DNA from: MedAcidi-G1 sp000817085
Lineage (GTDB): Bacteria; Actinomycetota; Acidimicrobiia; Acidimicrobiales; MedAcidi-G1
DNA length: 64,000 bases
Direction: 5' to 3'
Assembly: GCA_045568635.1 (NCBI GenBank)
Contig: JBJLAO010000003.1
Coordinates: 434,001 to 498,000, forward strand
Shown in pieces: positions 55,301 through 63,226 of this stretch. Numbering within the stretch: position 1 is the first letter of the stretch; the number at the start of each line of letters is the position of its first letter. The position numbers and the translations under genes are program-made. A model generated the notes under the pieces. That model did not search any database, was not told the DNA's origin, and worked only from the letters and a program-made list of their open reading frames with translations.

Positions 55301-55359
55301 GTGTTGAAGCTGTCGAGGTTGGATACGAGAGCTCATACGCTTCCGATTACGACTTCTAA
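52312..55359 (+). CDS. Triple solute-binding-protein fusion lipoprotein (BMP + family 3 SBP + Liv-type SBP)
   Basis: A 1015-residue secreted lipoprotein with one signal peptide (lipobox-like GLIAGAC|G, Cys near 24) and a Thr/Ala-rich linker (about 33-60). Then three different binding-protein folds follow: residues about 60-375 a BMP/PnrA-type domain (VGLVTDVGQVDDKSFNQSAW), about 383-622 a family 3 (PBPb, amino-acid type) domain (SVAIENAYLPYNYVD, GGGITITEAREETLDFT), and about 642-1015 a Leu/Ile/Val-type domain (IKIGVVNDFSGPAAIIG). Linkers are GGGASAPLPDLAG and a repeated PEPVAEPEPVAG. The start is set by AGGAGG 9 bases before the ATG at 52312. Codon use in domain 1 favours GCT, GGT, AAG, AAC and TAC far more than in neighbouring genes, while domain 3 looks local. 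Confidence 0.9.
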   Translation: MITTKRFLPVLGVALTLGLIAGACGSDNDDTASSSTATATTAVPATTAAPATTAAPVAEAEGMCVGLVTDVGQVDDKSFNQSAWEGVLRAADELGADVDYIETQAAKDYATNIGLFADSGCDVIVTVGFALGEATAIAAAEHPDVDFVGVDQFQGAAVDGVAGLIFPEDQAGFLAGALAASMSQSGTIAAVLGTDLVPPVLAFGEGYVNGAKYVNPDIEVIKTYHPGGIDTAFTDPEWGATTSRQALENGADVVFAAGGKTGNGGLIEVAGEEGALCIGVDTDQWTTVPEAHPCLISSSMKMITDGVFDLISQSAAGSMPSGNYAGAVGLAPFHDFDSMVGDDVKSMLATLKADLESGAMSPCVWDADSNPACAGGGASAPLPDLAGRTVSVAIENAYLPYNYVDAETGEIGGFDYDFFGEICNRLNCELDYTEFAWEATIQSVGDGTFDTAGGGITITEAREETLDFTDSYISVDQRLIVGLGEDRFASLEEFGQMDELTVCSQTGTTNAETAIENFGEDRVILFETFGFAVQALLAGDCDSVIMDETAGQGYQGENAESLELLEGVLSADELGVPFPNGSDLVAPFNAAISSMKADGSLFELGSKYFTDAFTVTYDDIGDGAYAEPEPVAEPEPVAGFDGTTIKIGVVNDFSGPAAIIGLPLQSGVATYYEWVNAQGGIAGKYPVELVDADSTYNPSVAVQAYNDMKDEIALIGNLFGTPVVTALLESLNEDGLMAVPASLESGWVRESNLMPWGAPYQIQVINGIDWWLNEGGGSTDQVYCSLIQDDPYGEAGQAGLEWIAPKAGITITEVARYVPGDSDFSAQIGQLQGSGCEVVWLTALPSAVGGIGGAAAGAGFAPTWIGQSPVWINAFAASALAPYLEANLIIVGEGSTWGDTSMPGAVAMMERMATYAPDQAPDYYFAAGYVMGMAGAGILEQAVANGDLSREGILQASTEASIDFEGLSGDYHYGPVDERKPSISNTIFRVNPEVPNGVEAVEVGYESSYASDYDF

Positions 55360-55374
55360 TCGAATTGATAGTGA

Positions 55375-55415
55375 TTTAGGGCCCATGGGTTAAACCCATG
55401 GGCCCTAAACTTTTT
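55375..55415 (+). terminator. Strong intrinsic terminator after the solute-binding gene
   Basis: A perfect 16-bp inverted repeat (TTTAGGGCCCATGGGT / ACCCATGGGCCCTAAA) with a 3-base loop, followed by CTTTTT. It lies 15 bp after the binding-protein stop and ends about 20 bp before the livF start, so it can act as a partial terminator that lowers transporter expression relative to the binding protein. Confidence 0.9.
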
Positions 55416-55434
55416 GTTGGTTAACATAAGTCCA

Positions 55435-56259
55435 ATGGAATCTAGAACTCTAGAAAATAGAGAAGCTTTAATACTTTCGGTTGAGAACCTTGAAGTTGTC
55501 TATAACGAAGTCATACTCGTTCTTCGTGGTATTTCCTTAAACGTTTCAGAAGGGGAAATTGTTGCTCTTTTAGGGGCAAATGGTGCCGGAAAAACGACTC
55601 TATTGCGATCAATAACTGGTTTACTTGACATTCATAGGGGTCGCATAACTAAAGGCTCTGTTACATTTCTAGGTCAAAAAACAAACAGAGATGATCCTTC
55701 AAAATTAGTCCGTGCAGGTCTATCACAGGTTATGGAAGGTAGAAGAATTTTTGCAGAGTTAACAGTCGAAGAAAATCTTCGCGCTGGGGCATACACAGTC
55801 ACCTCACGTCAGAAAATCTCAGAAGCACATGATCGTGTTGTAAGCCTTTTTCCGGTATTGGCTTCGCGATCTGGTTCGACAGCAGGATACCTTTCAGGCG
55901 GAGAGCAACAAATGTTAGCCATTGGCAGAGCACTTATGACTTCACCCAAATTGCTAGTACTTGATGAACCGTCTCTGGGGCTTGCTCCACTACTCGTTCA
56001 ACAGATAAGAGACATAATTGAAACAGTAAATAAACAAGGAACAAGTGTTTTGCTAGTGGAACAAAATGCGACAATGGCACTTTCAATTGCCAACAGAGGA
56101 TACGTACTTGAAAACGGACGAATTGTACGTGAAGGGTTAAGCGATGAGTTATTGCAGGACGATGATATAAAAGAGTTTTATTTAGGCGTAGGAGAAGCTG
56201 GTCGGCGTTCTTTTAGAGACGTAAAAACATACCGCCGTAGAAAAAGGTGGAGTGCCTAG
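55435..56259 (+). CDS. livF: LivF-type ABC ATPase
   Basis: About 274 residues with Walker A LLGANGAGKTTLLRS, the QVMEGRRIFAELTVEEN segment typical of LivF, signature LSGGEQQM and Walker B LLVLDEPSLGLAP, then VEQNATMAL. The first ATG after the terminator (55435) is the likely start; an upstream TTG falls in the hairpin tail. Partner of the LivG that follows and overlaps by one base. It has an unusual basic C-terminus (RSFRDVKTYRRRKRW). Confidence 0.9.
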   Translation: MESRTLENREALILSVENLEVVYNEVILVLRGISLNVSEGEIVALLGANGAGKTTLLRSITGLLDIHRGRITKGSVTFLGQKTNRDDPSKLVRAGLSQVMEGRRIFAELTVEENLRAGAYTVTSRQKISEAHDRVVSLFPVLASRSGSTAGYLSGGEQQMLAIGRALMTSPKLLVLDEPSLGLAPLLVQQIRDIIETVNKQGTSVLLVEQNATMALSIANRGYVLENGRIVREGLSDELLQDDDIKEFYLGVGEAGRRSFRDVKTYRRRKRWSA

Positions 56260-57032
56260 TGGACTCTTCGCCGATACTCGATGTAAGTGATGTGACACTT
56301 CGCTTTGGAGGCGTAACTGCCCTTGAAGAAGCAAGTTTCAGTGTTAAATCAGGGGAGCTTTTTGCAATAATAGGCCCGAATGGGGCTGGTAAAACATCAA
56401 TTTTTAATTGTATAAACGGCGTGTATAAACCTCAGAATGGTTCAATTTTACTTGAAGGTGATGAACTGATAGGTGAGCGACCTGTCACTGTAGCTCAAAA
56501 AGGTGTGGGTAGAACTTTTCAAAACCTGGGTTTGTTCATGAATTTGAACTTGATAGACAACCTATTGCTTGGTCGACACCTCCAAATGAAGACAGGATTT
56601 TTATCGGGTGCTCTTTGGTGGGGTCGAGCCAAAAATGAAGAAATAAAAAATCGTCAAAAGATAGAAACAATTATTGACCTACTTGAACTTCAACCATACC
56701 GCTATCAACCAGTAGGCTTGCTGCCTTATGGAATCCAAAAGCGTGTTGAATTAGGAAGAGCGCTCTCTATGGAACCACGAATCCTTCTTCTAGACGAGCC
56801 AGTAGCAGGAATGAATCTGGAAGAAACTGAAGATATGGCACGGTATATCCTAGAAATTAACAATGAATTGGAAATTTCCATTTTGCTTGTTGAACATGAC
56901 ATGGCGATGGTTATGGATATAGCTGACTGTGTAATGGCGCTTGATTTCGGACAAACAATTGCGATCGGGTCTCCAAAAGAAGTACAAGGTGATGAGCGCG
57001 TAATAGCCGCCTATTTAGGAGAGGCACCATGA
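56259..57032 (+). CDS. livG: LivG-type ABC ATPase
   Basis: About 257 residues with Walker A IIGPNGAGKTSIFNC, the GVGRTFQNLGLF segment of LivG, the LLPYGIQKRVELGRAL signature region, Walker B ILLLDEPVAGMN and the late VEHDMAMV, ending in VIAAYLG. GTG at 56259 overlaps the livF stop by one base and has AAGGTGGAG upstream; a GTG at 56247 is an alternative. The fadD-like gene starts within its last codon (ATGA). Confidence 0.9.
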   Translation: MDSSPILDVSDVTLRFGGVTALEEASFSVKSGELFAIIGPNGAGKTSIFNCINGVYKPQNGSILLEGDELIGERPVTVAQKGVGRTFQNLGLFMNLNLIDNLLLGRHLQMKTGFLSGALWWGRAKNEEIKNRQKIETIIDLLELQPYRYQPVGLLPYGIQKRVELGRALSMEPRILLLDEPVAGMNLEETEDMARYILEINNELEISILLVEHDMAMVMDIADCVMALDFGQTIAIGSPKEVQGDERVIAAYLGEAP

Positions 57033-58852
57033 AATCTCAAATTCATGACGAAATTGATTTAGCAGAAAATGAACTAATCAACTTGCCAGCCAAACTTCTT
57101 GAACATTCACAGACACGTCCTAACGATGTGGCCATGCGACACAAAAGGCTAGGCATTTGGAAAGAATTTACATGGGAAGAGTATCTAAACAAAGTTGTAT
57201 CTGTTTCTTTAGGGTTTTATGAACTAGGAGTTCGAGAAGGCGACAAAGTTGCAATTCATTCAGAAAACAGACCTGAATGGGTTTTTGCAGATTTAGCTGC
57301 CCAAACGCTTGGGTCCGTGTCAGTTGGAATATATCCAACGAGTCCTGCATCAGAAGTCGAGTATCTTTTGAGCCATTCCGAGGCCAGTGTTCTAGTTGTT
57401 GAAGACGAAGAGCAACTTGATAAAGCATTAGATGCATGGGATCGGTTAGAAAAATTACAGAAAATTGTTGTTATTGATCCACGTGGCGTAAAGGAGCTTA
57501 ATGATCCAAGGATCATAACTTTTGAAGATTTACTTGATTTAGGCGATTTGGTTGTAGGGAAAAGTTTTGAGGAAATGACTAAAACGATCACATCTTCTGA
57601 AACTGCAATAATCGTTTACACATCAGGTACAACAGGTCCCCCAAAAGGAGCGATGATAACTCATGAGAATTTGAGATTCGCTGCAATTACGTGGGGTCTT
57701 GTTTATGAATACAGGAAAAATGATGAGGTTTTATCGTATCTTCCCTTATGCCATGTGGCTGAGCGTGTCATCTCCGTTGCTAATGCGGTCTATCACGGTT
57801 ATGTGGTGAATTTTGGTGAAGATACCAATTCGTTTACGGAAGATCTTCGTGAAGTGCAACCGACGTTTTTTTTAGGGGTTCCCCGTGTATGGGAAAAAAT
57901 GCTGGCTGCTGTTCAGATTCGATCAAATGATGCAACATGGTTGAAACGATCGTTGTTTAATTTTTGGATAAAGCAAGGCGGACTACTGTTACAAAGACGT
58001 TTGAAAAACAAAAGTACTTTTATTGATTCGATATGGTTTGGAATTGGCTGGTTGTTTGTTTTTCGGTCACTGAAAAAAAGACTAGGAATGATGAGAGTTC
58101 GTGAAGCCCTATCTGGTGCGGCACCGATAGCTCCCCAAGTGCTTGAATTTTTGATGTCAGTCGGTGTGCCTGTTCGTGAAGGATACGGAATGACTGAAAA
58201 CACAGCTGTTGCAACCATTGTTCCGGCGGATGAATTGTATTTAGGTTCTGTTGGGAAAGCACTACCTCTCTCTGAAGTTCGAATAGCTGAAGATGGAGAA
58301 ATACTTACTCGCTCAGACGGAACATTTAAAGGTTATTTTAAAAATCTAGAAGCAACTAAGGAAACGATTATCGATGGGTGGTTGCATACGGGAGATGTAG
58401 GTCGTATAGATGAATTTGGGCATCTTTGGATTACAGATCGTAAAAAAGACATAATTATCACAGCAGGTGGAAAGAATCTTTCACCATCTGAAATAGAAAA
58501 TCGTATAAAAATTTCTCCCTACGTAAGAGAAGCTATGGTTATCGGAGATAAGCGTAAATATCTAACGGCGCTGATTGGAATCGAAAGTGACACGGTAGGC
58601 GATTGGGCTACACGTAAAGGAATTCCATACACCACTTATGAAGATCTTTCATCAAAAGATGAAGTGAACGAATTAGTTTCCATGATTATAAATGATGCAA
58701 ACAAAGATTTTGCTCAGGTGGAAACAGTTAAGTATTTTAAATTAATACCACTAGAACTTGACCACGAAGACGGTCAACTTACAGCTACACAAAAAGTAAA
58801 GAGAGCAGCTATTACCGAACAGTTTGCCGAATTGATCGAGAGTATGTATTAA
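57029..58852 (+). CDS. Long-chain-type acyl-CoA synthetase (AMP-forming)
   Basis: A 607-residue ANL-family ligase with the AMP-binding P-loop YTSGTTGPPKGAM (about 197-209), the EGYGMTENTAV segment, and GWLHTGDVGRID, RKKDIIITAGGKNLSP near the C-terminus. The gene is inserted between livG and livH with overlaps at both ends, so its product probably activates the acid brought in by this transporter. Chain length and whether aromatic acids are used cannot be told from sequence. Confidence 0.93.
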   Translation: MKSQIHDEIDLAENELINLPAKLLEHSQTRPNDVAMRHKRLGIWKEFTWEEYLNKVVSVSLGFYELGVREGDKVAIHSENRPEWVFADLAAQTLGSVSVGIYPTSPASEVEYLLSHSEASVLVVEDEEQLDKALDAWDRLEKLQKIVVIDPRGVKELNDPRIITFEDLLDLGDLVVGKSFEEMTKTITSSETAIIVYTSGTTGPPKGAMITHENLRFAAITWGLVYEYRKNDEVLSYLPLCHVAERVISVANAVYHGYVVNFGEDTNSFTEDLREVQPTFFLGVPRVWEKMLAAVQIRSNDATWLKRSLFNFWIKQGGLLLQRRLKNKSTFIDSIWFGIGWLFVFRSLKKRLGMMRVREALSGAAPIAPQVLEFLMSVGVPVREGYGMTENTAVATIVPADELYLGSVGKALPLSEVRIAEDGEILTRSDGTFKGYFKNLEATKETIIDGWLHTGDVGRIDEFGHLWITDRKKDIIITAGGKNLSPSEIENRIKISPYVREAMVIGDKRKYLTALIGIESDTVGDWATRKGIPYTTYEDLSSKDEVNELVSMIINDANKDFAQVETVKYFKLIPLELDHEDGQLTATQKVKRAAITEQFAELIESMY

Positions 58853-59913
58853 TGGATCAACTTTTACAGGGCATATTCGATGGAGTAGCTCTAGGGGCCA
58901 GATATTCCTTAATAGTTCTCGGTTTTGTGGTCATCTATCGGGCAACTGGAATAATTAATTTCGCTCAAGGAGGATTTCTTCTGATAGGTGCATTTTTGAC
59001 CTATAACTTCAGCCAAACCTGGGGATGGAATTTTTATCTTTCTTTGCTTCTCTCAATGATCGCCACCGCAATAATTGCAATTCTCATTCAGTTATTACTT
59101 TTACACCGTTCATTAAAAGAAATATCTGGTGGTGTCTTTTGTTTAATTTCTTGGTCGGTATTTTTCTATAACGGCAACAGTCACTTAACTTCTTTGATAC
59201 TTGGAATTTTCGTTGGAGCAAGTGTTTATTTCTTAGTCAAAAAATTTGAAAACCGTTTCGGAGTAAGTCAATCAAATGAGTTGCCAATCTTTGGGTCAAT
59301 TATCGTCACCATTGGCATACTTTTTGTAATTAAACAAGTGGTTCCATCCATTTGGGGTTTTGCTGAAAAAAATATGGGAGATCCATGGGGTTTTAAGATA
59401 GTCAAAGTAGGTGATTTAGTTTTCACACACGCAAAGCTTTGGACAATTGCTTTAACCGCAATTGCACTTTCAGGTTTTTTCTTAGTTAATCGGTTCACAA
59501 AAATTGGCATAGCAATGAGAGCTGCCCATTTCGATCACGAAGCAGCTTTCGCTCAAGGTATTTCTTTGAAGGTTGTCTTTGCTACCGCTTTTGGAATCGC
59601 TGGTGCAGTGGCTGCTTTAGCCGGAACTGCAACTGGTGTGGGAATAGCACAGTTAACACCCAATATGGATCTAATAGTATTTCTTGCTTTTCCAGCAATG
59701 ATACTGGGAGGTTTTGATTCCCCAGGAGGCGCCGTAATAGGAGGAATCATCGTTGGAATTATTCAAAACCTGACAAAGGTATATCAGCCTGAATGGGATT
59801 TGGACTGGTTAGGAGTCGGATTCGACAGAGTAATGGTCTTTATCGTGATGCTTATAATTTTAATGATCCGACCGTATGGACTTTTCGGCACTAAAGAAGT
59901 ACACAGAGTGTGA
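58852..59913 (+). CDS. livH: LivH-type branched-chain ABC permease
   Basis: A 353-residue inner-membrane permease with about 8-9 helices: GARYSLIVLGFVVIYRATGI and NFAQGGFLLIGAFLTY near the start and the family loop GIAMRAAHFDHEAAFAQGI before the last helices. Its ATG overlaps the acyl-CoA synthetase stop by one base. Confidence 0.93.
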   Translation: MDQLLQGIFDGVALGARYSLIVLGFVVIYRATGIINFAQGGFLLIGAFLTYNFSQTWGWNFYLSLLLSMIATAIIAILIQLLLLHRSLKEISGGVFCLISWSVFFYNGNSHLTSLILGIFVGASVYFLVKKFENRFGVSQSNELPIFGSIIVTIGILFVIKQVVPSIWGFAEKNMGDPWGFKIVKVGDLVFTHAKLWTIALTAIALSGFFLVNRFTKIGIAMRAAHFDHEAAFAQGISLKVVFATAFGIAGAVAALAGTATGVGIAQLTPNMDLIVFLAFPAMILGGFDSPGGAVIGGIIVGIIQNLTKVYQPEWDLDWLGVGFDRVMVFIVMLIILMIRPYGLFGTKEVHRV

Positions 59914-59919
59914 GTTTAA

Positions 59920-61059
59920 ATGGCTAATCCTTCAAAAGAACTAAAAGTTCGCTATCAGCAAGACCTAATGATTTGGCGAACCCCTTTATTAAGAGCTGGT
60001 TTATTAACTCTGTTATTTCTTTACGTTTTGAGCCCGATAATTTGGGAGAGTTTTATAGTAACTAAATTTCTTGACGATATAGGTCTAACTATGACAACGC
60101 TTAATTATGCTGGCGTGTTTGCTGTTGGAGCAATTGGTTTAAATTTGCTGACCGGATACACGGGACAAGTTTCATTAGGTCATTCAGTTTTTGTTGGCGC
60201 CGGAGCATATTTCACTGCATATGCGGGATCAACATGGGAGTTACCTTTTATAGTCTGGTTGCCCGGGTCACTTTTAGTCGGTTTTCTAATTGGTTTTATA
60301 GTTGGACCTCTAGCGCTAAGACTCCGCGGAAACTATTTGGTGGTTGTGACCTTAGGTTTAGTTTTCTTAGGAGACCACATTTTCAGAAATTGGAAATCAG
60401 TTACTGGTGGAAGTACAGGGGTTTCGGTTACAGGAGCTTCATTAAAAGTTGGCCCTATTGATTTTAGAAACTTTGAAGTTTTTGGTCATGAATTTGAAAA
60501 ATCTCAATCATTTTTCTGGCTCATTTGGGGTTTCGTCGGACTTACTGCACTACTTGTTAAAAATATAGTGAGAACAAGACCAGGAAGAGCATTACAGGCA
60601 GTAAGGGATCGTGATATCGCAGCTGAAATAATTGGAGTAGATCTTTTGCATTACAAGACAATGGCATTTGCAATTTCTAGTTCAATCGCTGCTCTTGCCG
60701 GAGCACTTTTCGGGGTGCTGCAGTCATTTATAAGCCCCATAGATTTCGGCTTGTTAGTAGCAATTCAATATATAGCAATAATTATTTTGGGAGGAATGGG
60801 AACTATTCACGGATCGATAATAGGCGCCCTTGTTGTAGGGAGTCTCCCCAGACTCGTTGAAAATATTTCTAGAGATTATGACCTTCCGGGCGTTAGCGGA
60901 GACCAAGGAGGAATTGGAGGCATGCTATCCATCTCTTCTTTAAATCATATTATTTATGGCATGCTTATCGCTGCATTTTTGCTGCTTGAACCTCGAGGAA
61001 TCGCAGGAATATGGATACGTATAAAAACTTATTTTAAAACCTGGCCTTTTTCTTACTAA
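59920..61059 (+). CDS. livM: LivM-type branched-chain ABC permease
   Basis: A 379-residue permease with the LivM signature GLNLLTGYTGQVSLGHSVFVGAGAY-type stretch near residue 70, LRGNYLVVVTLGLVFLG, and the cytoplasmic coupling loop ALQAVRDRDIAAEIIGVDL. It completes the transporter with LivH, LivG, LivF and, presumably, the third domain of the binding-protein fusion. The next gene begins 80 bp later. Confidence 0.93.
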   Translation: MANPSKELKVRYQQDLMIWRTPLLRAGLLTLLFLYVLSPIIWESFIVTKFLDDIGLTMTTLNYAGVFAVGAIGLNLLTGYTGQVSLGHSVFVGAGAYFTAYAGSTWELPFIVWLPGSLLVGFLIGFIVGPLALRLRGNYLVVVTLGLVFLGDHIFRNWKSVTGGSTGVSVTGASLKVGPIDFRNFEVFGHEFEKSQSFFWLIWGFVGLTALLVKNIVRTRPGRALQAVRDRDIAAEIIGVDLLHYKTMAFAISSSIAALAGALFGVLQSFISPIDFGLLVAIQYIAIIILGGMGTIHGSIIGALVVGSLPRLVENISRDYDLPGVSGDQGGIGGMLSISSLNHIIYGMLIAAFLLLEPRGIAGIWIRIKTYFKTWPFSY

Positions 61060-61139
61060 CAGAAATTTTCGTATGGTCATTCGAATTCAACGCGTGAGAG
61101 AATTTACATAAACATAGATTTTATTTAGAAGGGAGAGTT

Positions 61140-61931
61140 ATGAGTAGTATTCGATACGGAGCTCGATCACAAGAAGCAATCCGTAACAGAGAGCTCGAGG
61201 CAACAGGTCGAGAGACATGGTCAGATTCTTTAGAAGCCGTTTATGAAACTGATCCTGATGTCATTGCTGCTGTACTGCCACCACCTTTAGAACCAGGACC
61301 AGAGCCACTAGTAAGGCTAAATATTTCAACAGTAACCATGCCTGGCAATCTGGTATTTGGGGCTGGATGGTTTGGAGTTCAAGCTTGTCATGGGGAAGTT
61401 TTAGGTGAGTACCCATTGTTAATGCCGATGACCACTGAACAAGCAACTGTTGGAGGTCGTGAGACATTTGGAGAACCCAAAAAGATTGCTGAGATTCAAG
61501 CAAAAAGAGAAGGTAATGATATTCACAGCACCATAAAGCGTTTAGGTTTTACAGTCGCAGAGATAAAAGGCAAGATCACAGGCGAAAGAGATCTGATATC
61601 AAATGAAAGAATCGATTTTTATTTCAAATTATTTCCATCACCTGAAGGACCAACAAAACTTGATGGAGACCCTTTTATAGTCCATTCAAAAAAATCTTCA
61701 CGTGAACGAAAAGCAGAAGTTGTAGAAGGTGAAGTTATTTTGGGTAATTCACCATTAGACCCAGTATCAGATTTACCAATAAGAAAGTTGCGTTCTATTA
61801 CTCTTTCTCAGCGTGCAACAGTGGTCAATGCTCGTACTGTAGGGACTGTCCCAGCCGAAAATTTGATACCTTTTGTTCACCAACGTTACGACGATCTTTC
61901 GGTTCTAGGAGTAAAAGATACTGATGACTAA
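61140..61931 (+). CDS. Acetoacetate decarboxylase-family protein
   Basis: A 263-residue protein with the ADC-type core: VRLNISTVTMPGNLVFGAGW, ACHGEVLGEYPLLMPM and the GRETFGEPKKIAEIQ stretch that contains the catalytic Lys of acetoacetate decarboxylase (EPKK). It likely cleaves or rearranges a beta-keto or related acid via a Schiff base; some members are hydratases or aldolases instead. Start preceded by GGGAGAG. It opens the downstream catabolic part of the operon. Confidence 0.8.
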   Translation: MSSIRYGARSQEAIRNRELEATGRETWSDSLEAVYETDPDVIAAVLPPPLEPGPEPLVRLNISTVTMPGNLVFGAGWFGVQACHGEVLGEYPLLMPMTTEQATVGGRETFGEPKKIAEIQAKREGNDIHSTIKRLGFTVAEIKGKITGERDLISNERIDFYFKLFPSPEGPTKLDGDPFIVHSKKSSRERKAEVVEGEVILGNSPLDPVSDLPIRKLRSITLSQRATVVNARTVGTVPAENLIPFVHQRYDDLSVLGVKDTDD

Positions 61932-61940
61932 GGAGGCTAA

Positions 61941-63218
61941 ATGTCCATCGAAGTGAGTACAGGTGAAGATCCATACTTAATTGTTTCTTCTGATACGCAT
62001 GCTGGGCTCCAGTGTGAGAATTATCGTCCCTATCTTGAGTCCTCTCTACATGATGAGTTCGACAAATATGTAGAAGAAAGACATGAACATCGACGAATCA
62101 CTGAAGAAGTTAACGCTGATTTTCTGGAGAAATGGGAAGGGGAAAACAAGGAAGGTCTTAAAGGAGCGTATGACTCCTCAGTTAGAAATGGTGTTATGGA
62201 CGCCGACGGCATTTCAGGAGAAATAATTTTTGCTGATGGCGATGCTGTTACAGGACAAGAATCACCACCATTTGGTGCTGGTTTAGCTGCAGGTCAGATT
62301 ACTGATCCAAAACTCGCTTTTGGAGGAGCTAGAGCGCATAACCGTTGGTTAGAAGAATTTTGTGGGGACGATCCTGTTAGACGTGCTGGGATCGCTTTAG
62401 TGCCAATAACCCATGACGTAGATGAAGCTGTAAAAGAAATCGAGTCACTCGCTGAAAAGCCAGGTATTTATGGTGTGATGGTCCCAACTATGTGGCATGG
62501 TTTTCCTCCTTATGGGTCTGATCATTATGACAAGGTATGGGCAGCGTGCAGTGAAACTGGTCTTGTGGTTCACACTCATTCTGGTGAAGCAGATTTTCCA
62601 AGTTATGGAGAAAATATAGCTATGTATATTAGCGAGGTGCCTTTTTGGACTCATAGAATCCTGTGGCAACTTTTGTTTTCAGGCAAGTTTGATCGTTTTC
62701 CTGGATTGAAATATGCAGTAGTTGAATGTGGTTCATTTTGGATCGGAGATATTTTATGGAAAGCCGACATTAATTTCGGCGGCACGAGCAAAATAAAAAA
62801 AATGGGTTCAAGAATGAAAGGATTAATATCGCGACTTCCTTCAGAATATTTTGGTTCGAATGTTTTCATAGGTGCTTCCACTATGTCGCGAGAGGAAATA
62901 AGACGTAGACACGTAAATGGAATCGATGCCTTGATGTGGGGCACCGACTATCCACATCCTGAAGGATCCTGGCCAAATACAGTTGAGCGACTTGAGAATG
63001 ATTTCAGAGATGTCTCAATCGAAGATACTCGTCGTTTACTAGGAATGAATGCTGTTGAATGTTACGGACTTGACTTTGAAGGATTAAATGCTGTTGCAAA
63101 TCGCGTTGGCCCAACTCCGGCAAAACTCAACCAAGATCCGGAATTAAGAACCTCTGAGAATGCACTACGTGAAGCCCGCTGGTGGCTTGATGAATACGGT
63201 TGTGAATTACAGTACTAA
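61941..63218 (+). CDS. Amidohydrolase_2 family metal-dependent hydrolase/decarboxylase
   Basis: A 425-residue TIM-barrel protein of the amidohydrolase_2 (ACMSD-like) group. Visible parts are SSDTHAGLQCENYRPYLE, GARAHNRWLEEFC, VHTHSGEADFPS and the terminal MWGTDYPHPEGSW with the active-site Asp. The first metal motif is DTHAG instead of the usual HxH. Such enzymes in actinobacteria are often annotated as uncharacterised decarboxylases of aromatic or keto acids. AGGAGG precedes the ATG. Confidence 0.82.
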   Translation: MSIEVSTGEDPYLIVSSDTHAGLQCENYRPYLESSLHDEFDKYVEERHEHRRITEEVNADFLEKWEGENKEGLKGAYDSSVRNGVMDADGISGEIIFADGDAVTGQESPPFGAGLAAGQITDPKLAFGGARAHNRWLEEFCGDDPVRRAGIALVPITHDVDEAVKEIESLAEKPGIYGVMVPTMWHGFPPYGSDHYDKVWAACSETGLVVHTHSGEADFPSYGENIAMYISEVPFWTHRILWQLLFSGKFDRFPGLKYAVVECGSFWIGDILWKADINFGGTSKIKKMGSRMKGLISRLPSEYFGSNVFIGASTMSREEIRRRHVNGIDALMWGTDYPHPEGSWPNTVERLENDFRDVSIEDTRRLLGMNAVECYGLDFEGLNAVANRVGPTPAKLNQDPELRTSENALREARWWLDEYGCELQY

Positions 63219-63226
63219 GGAATCTA

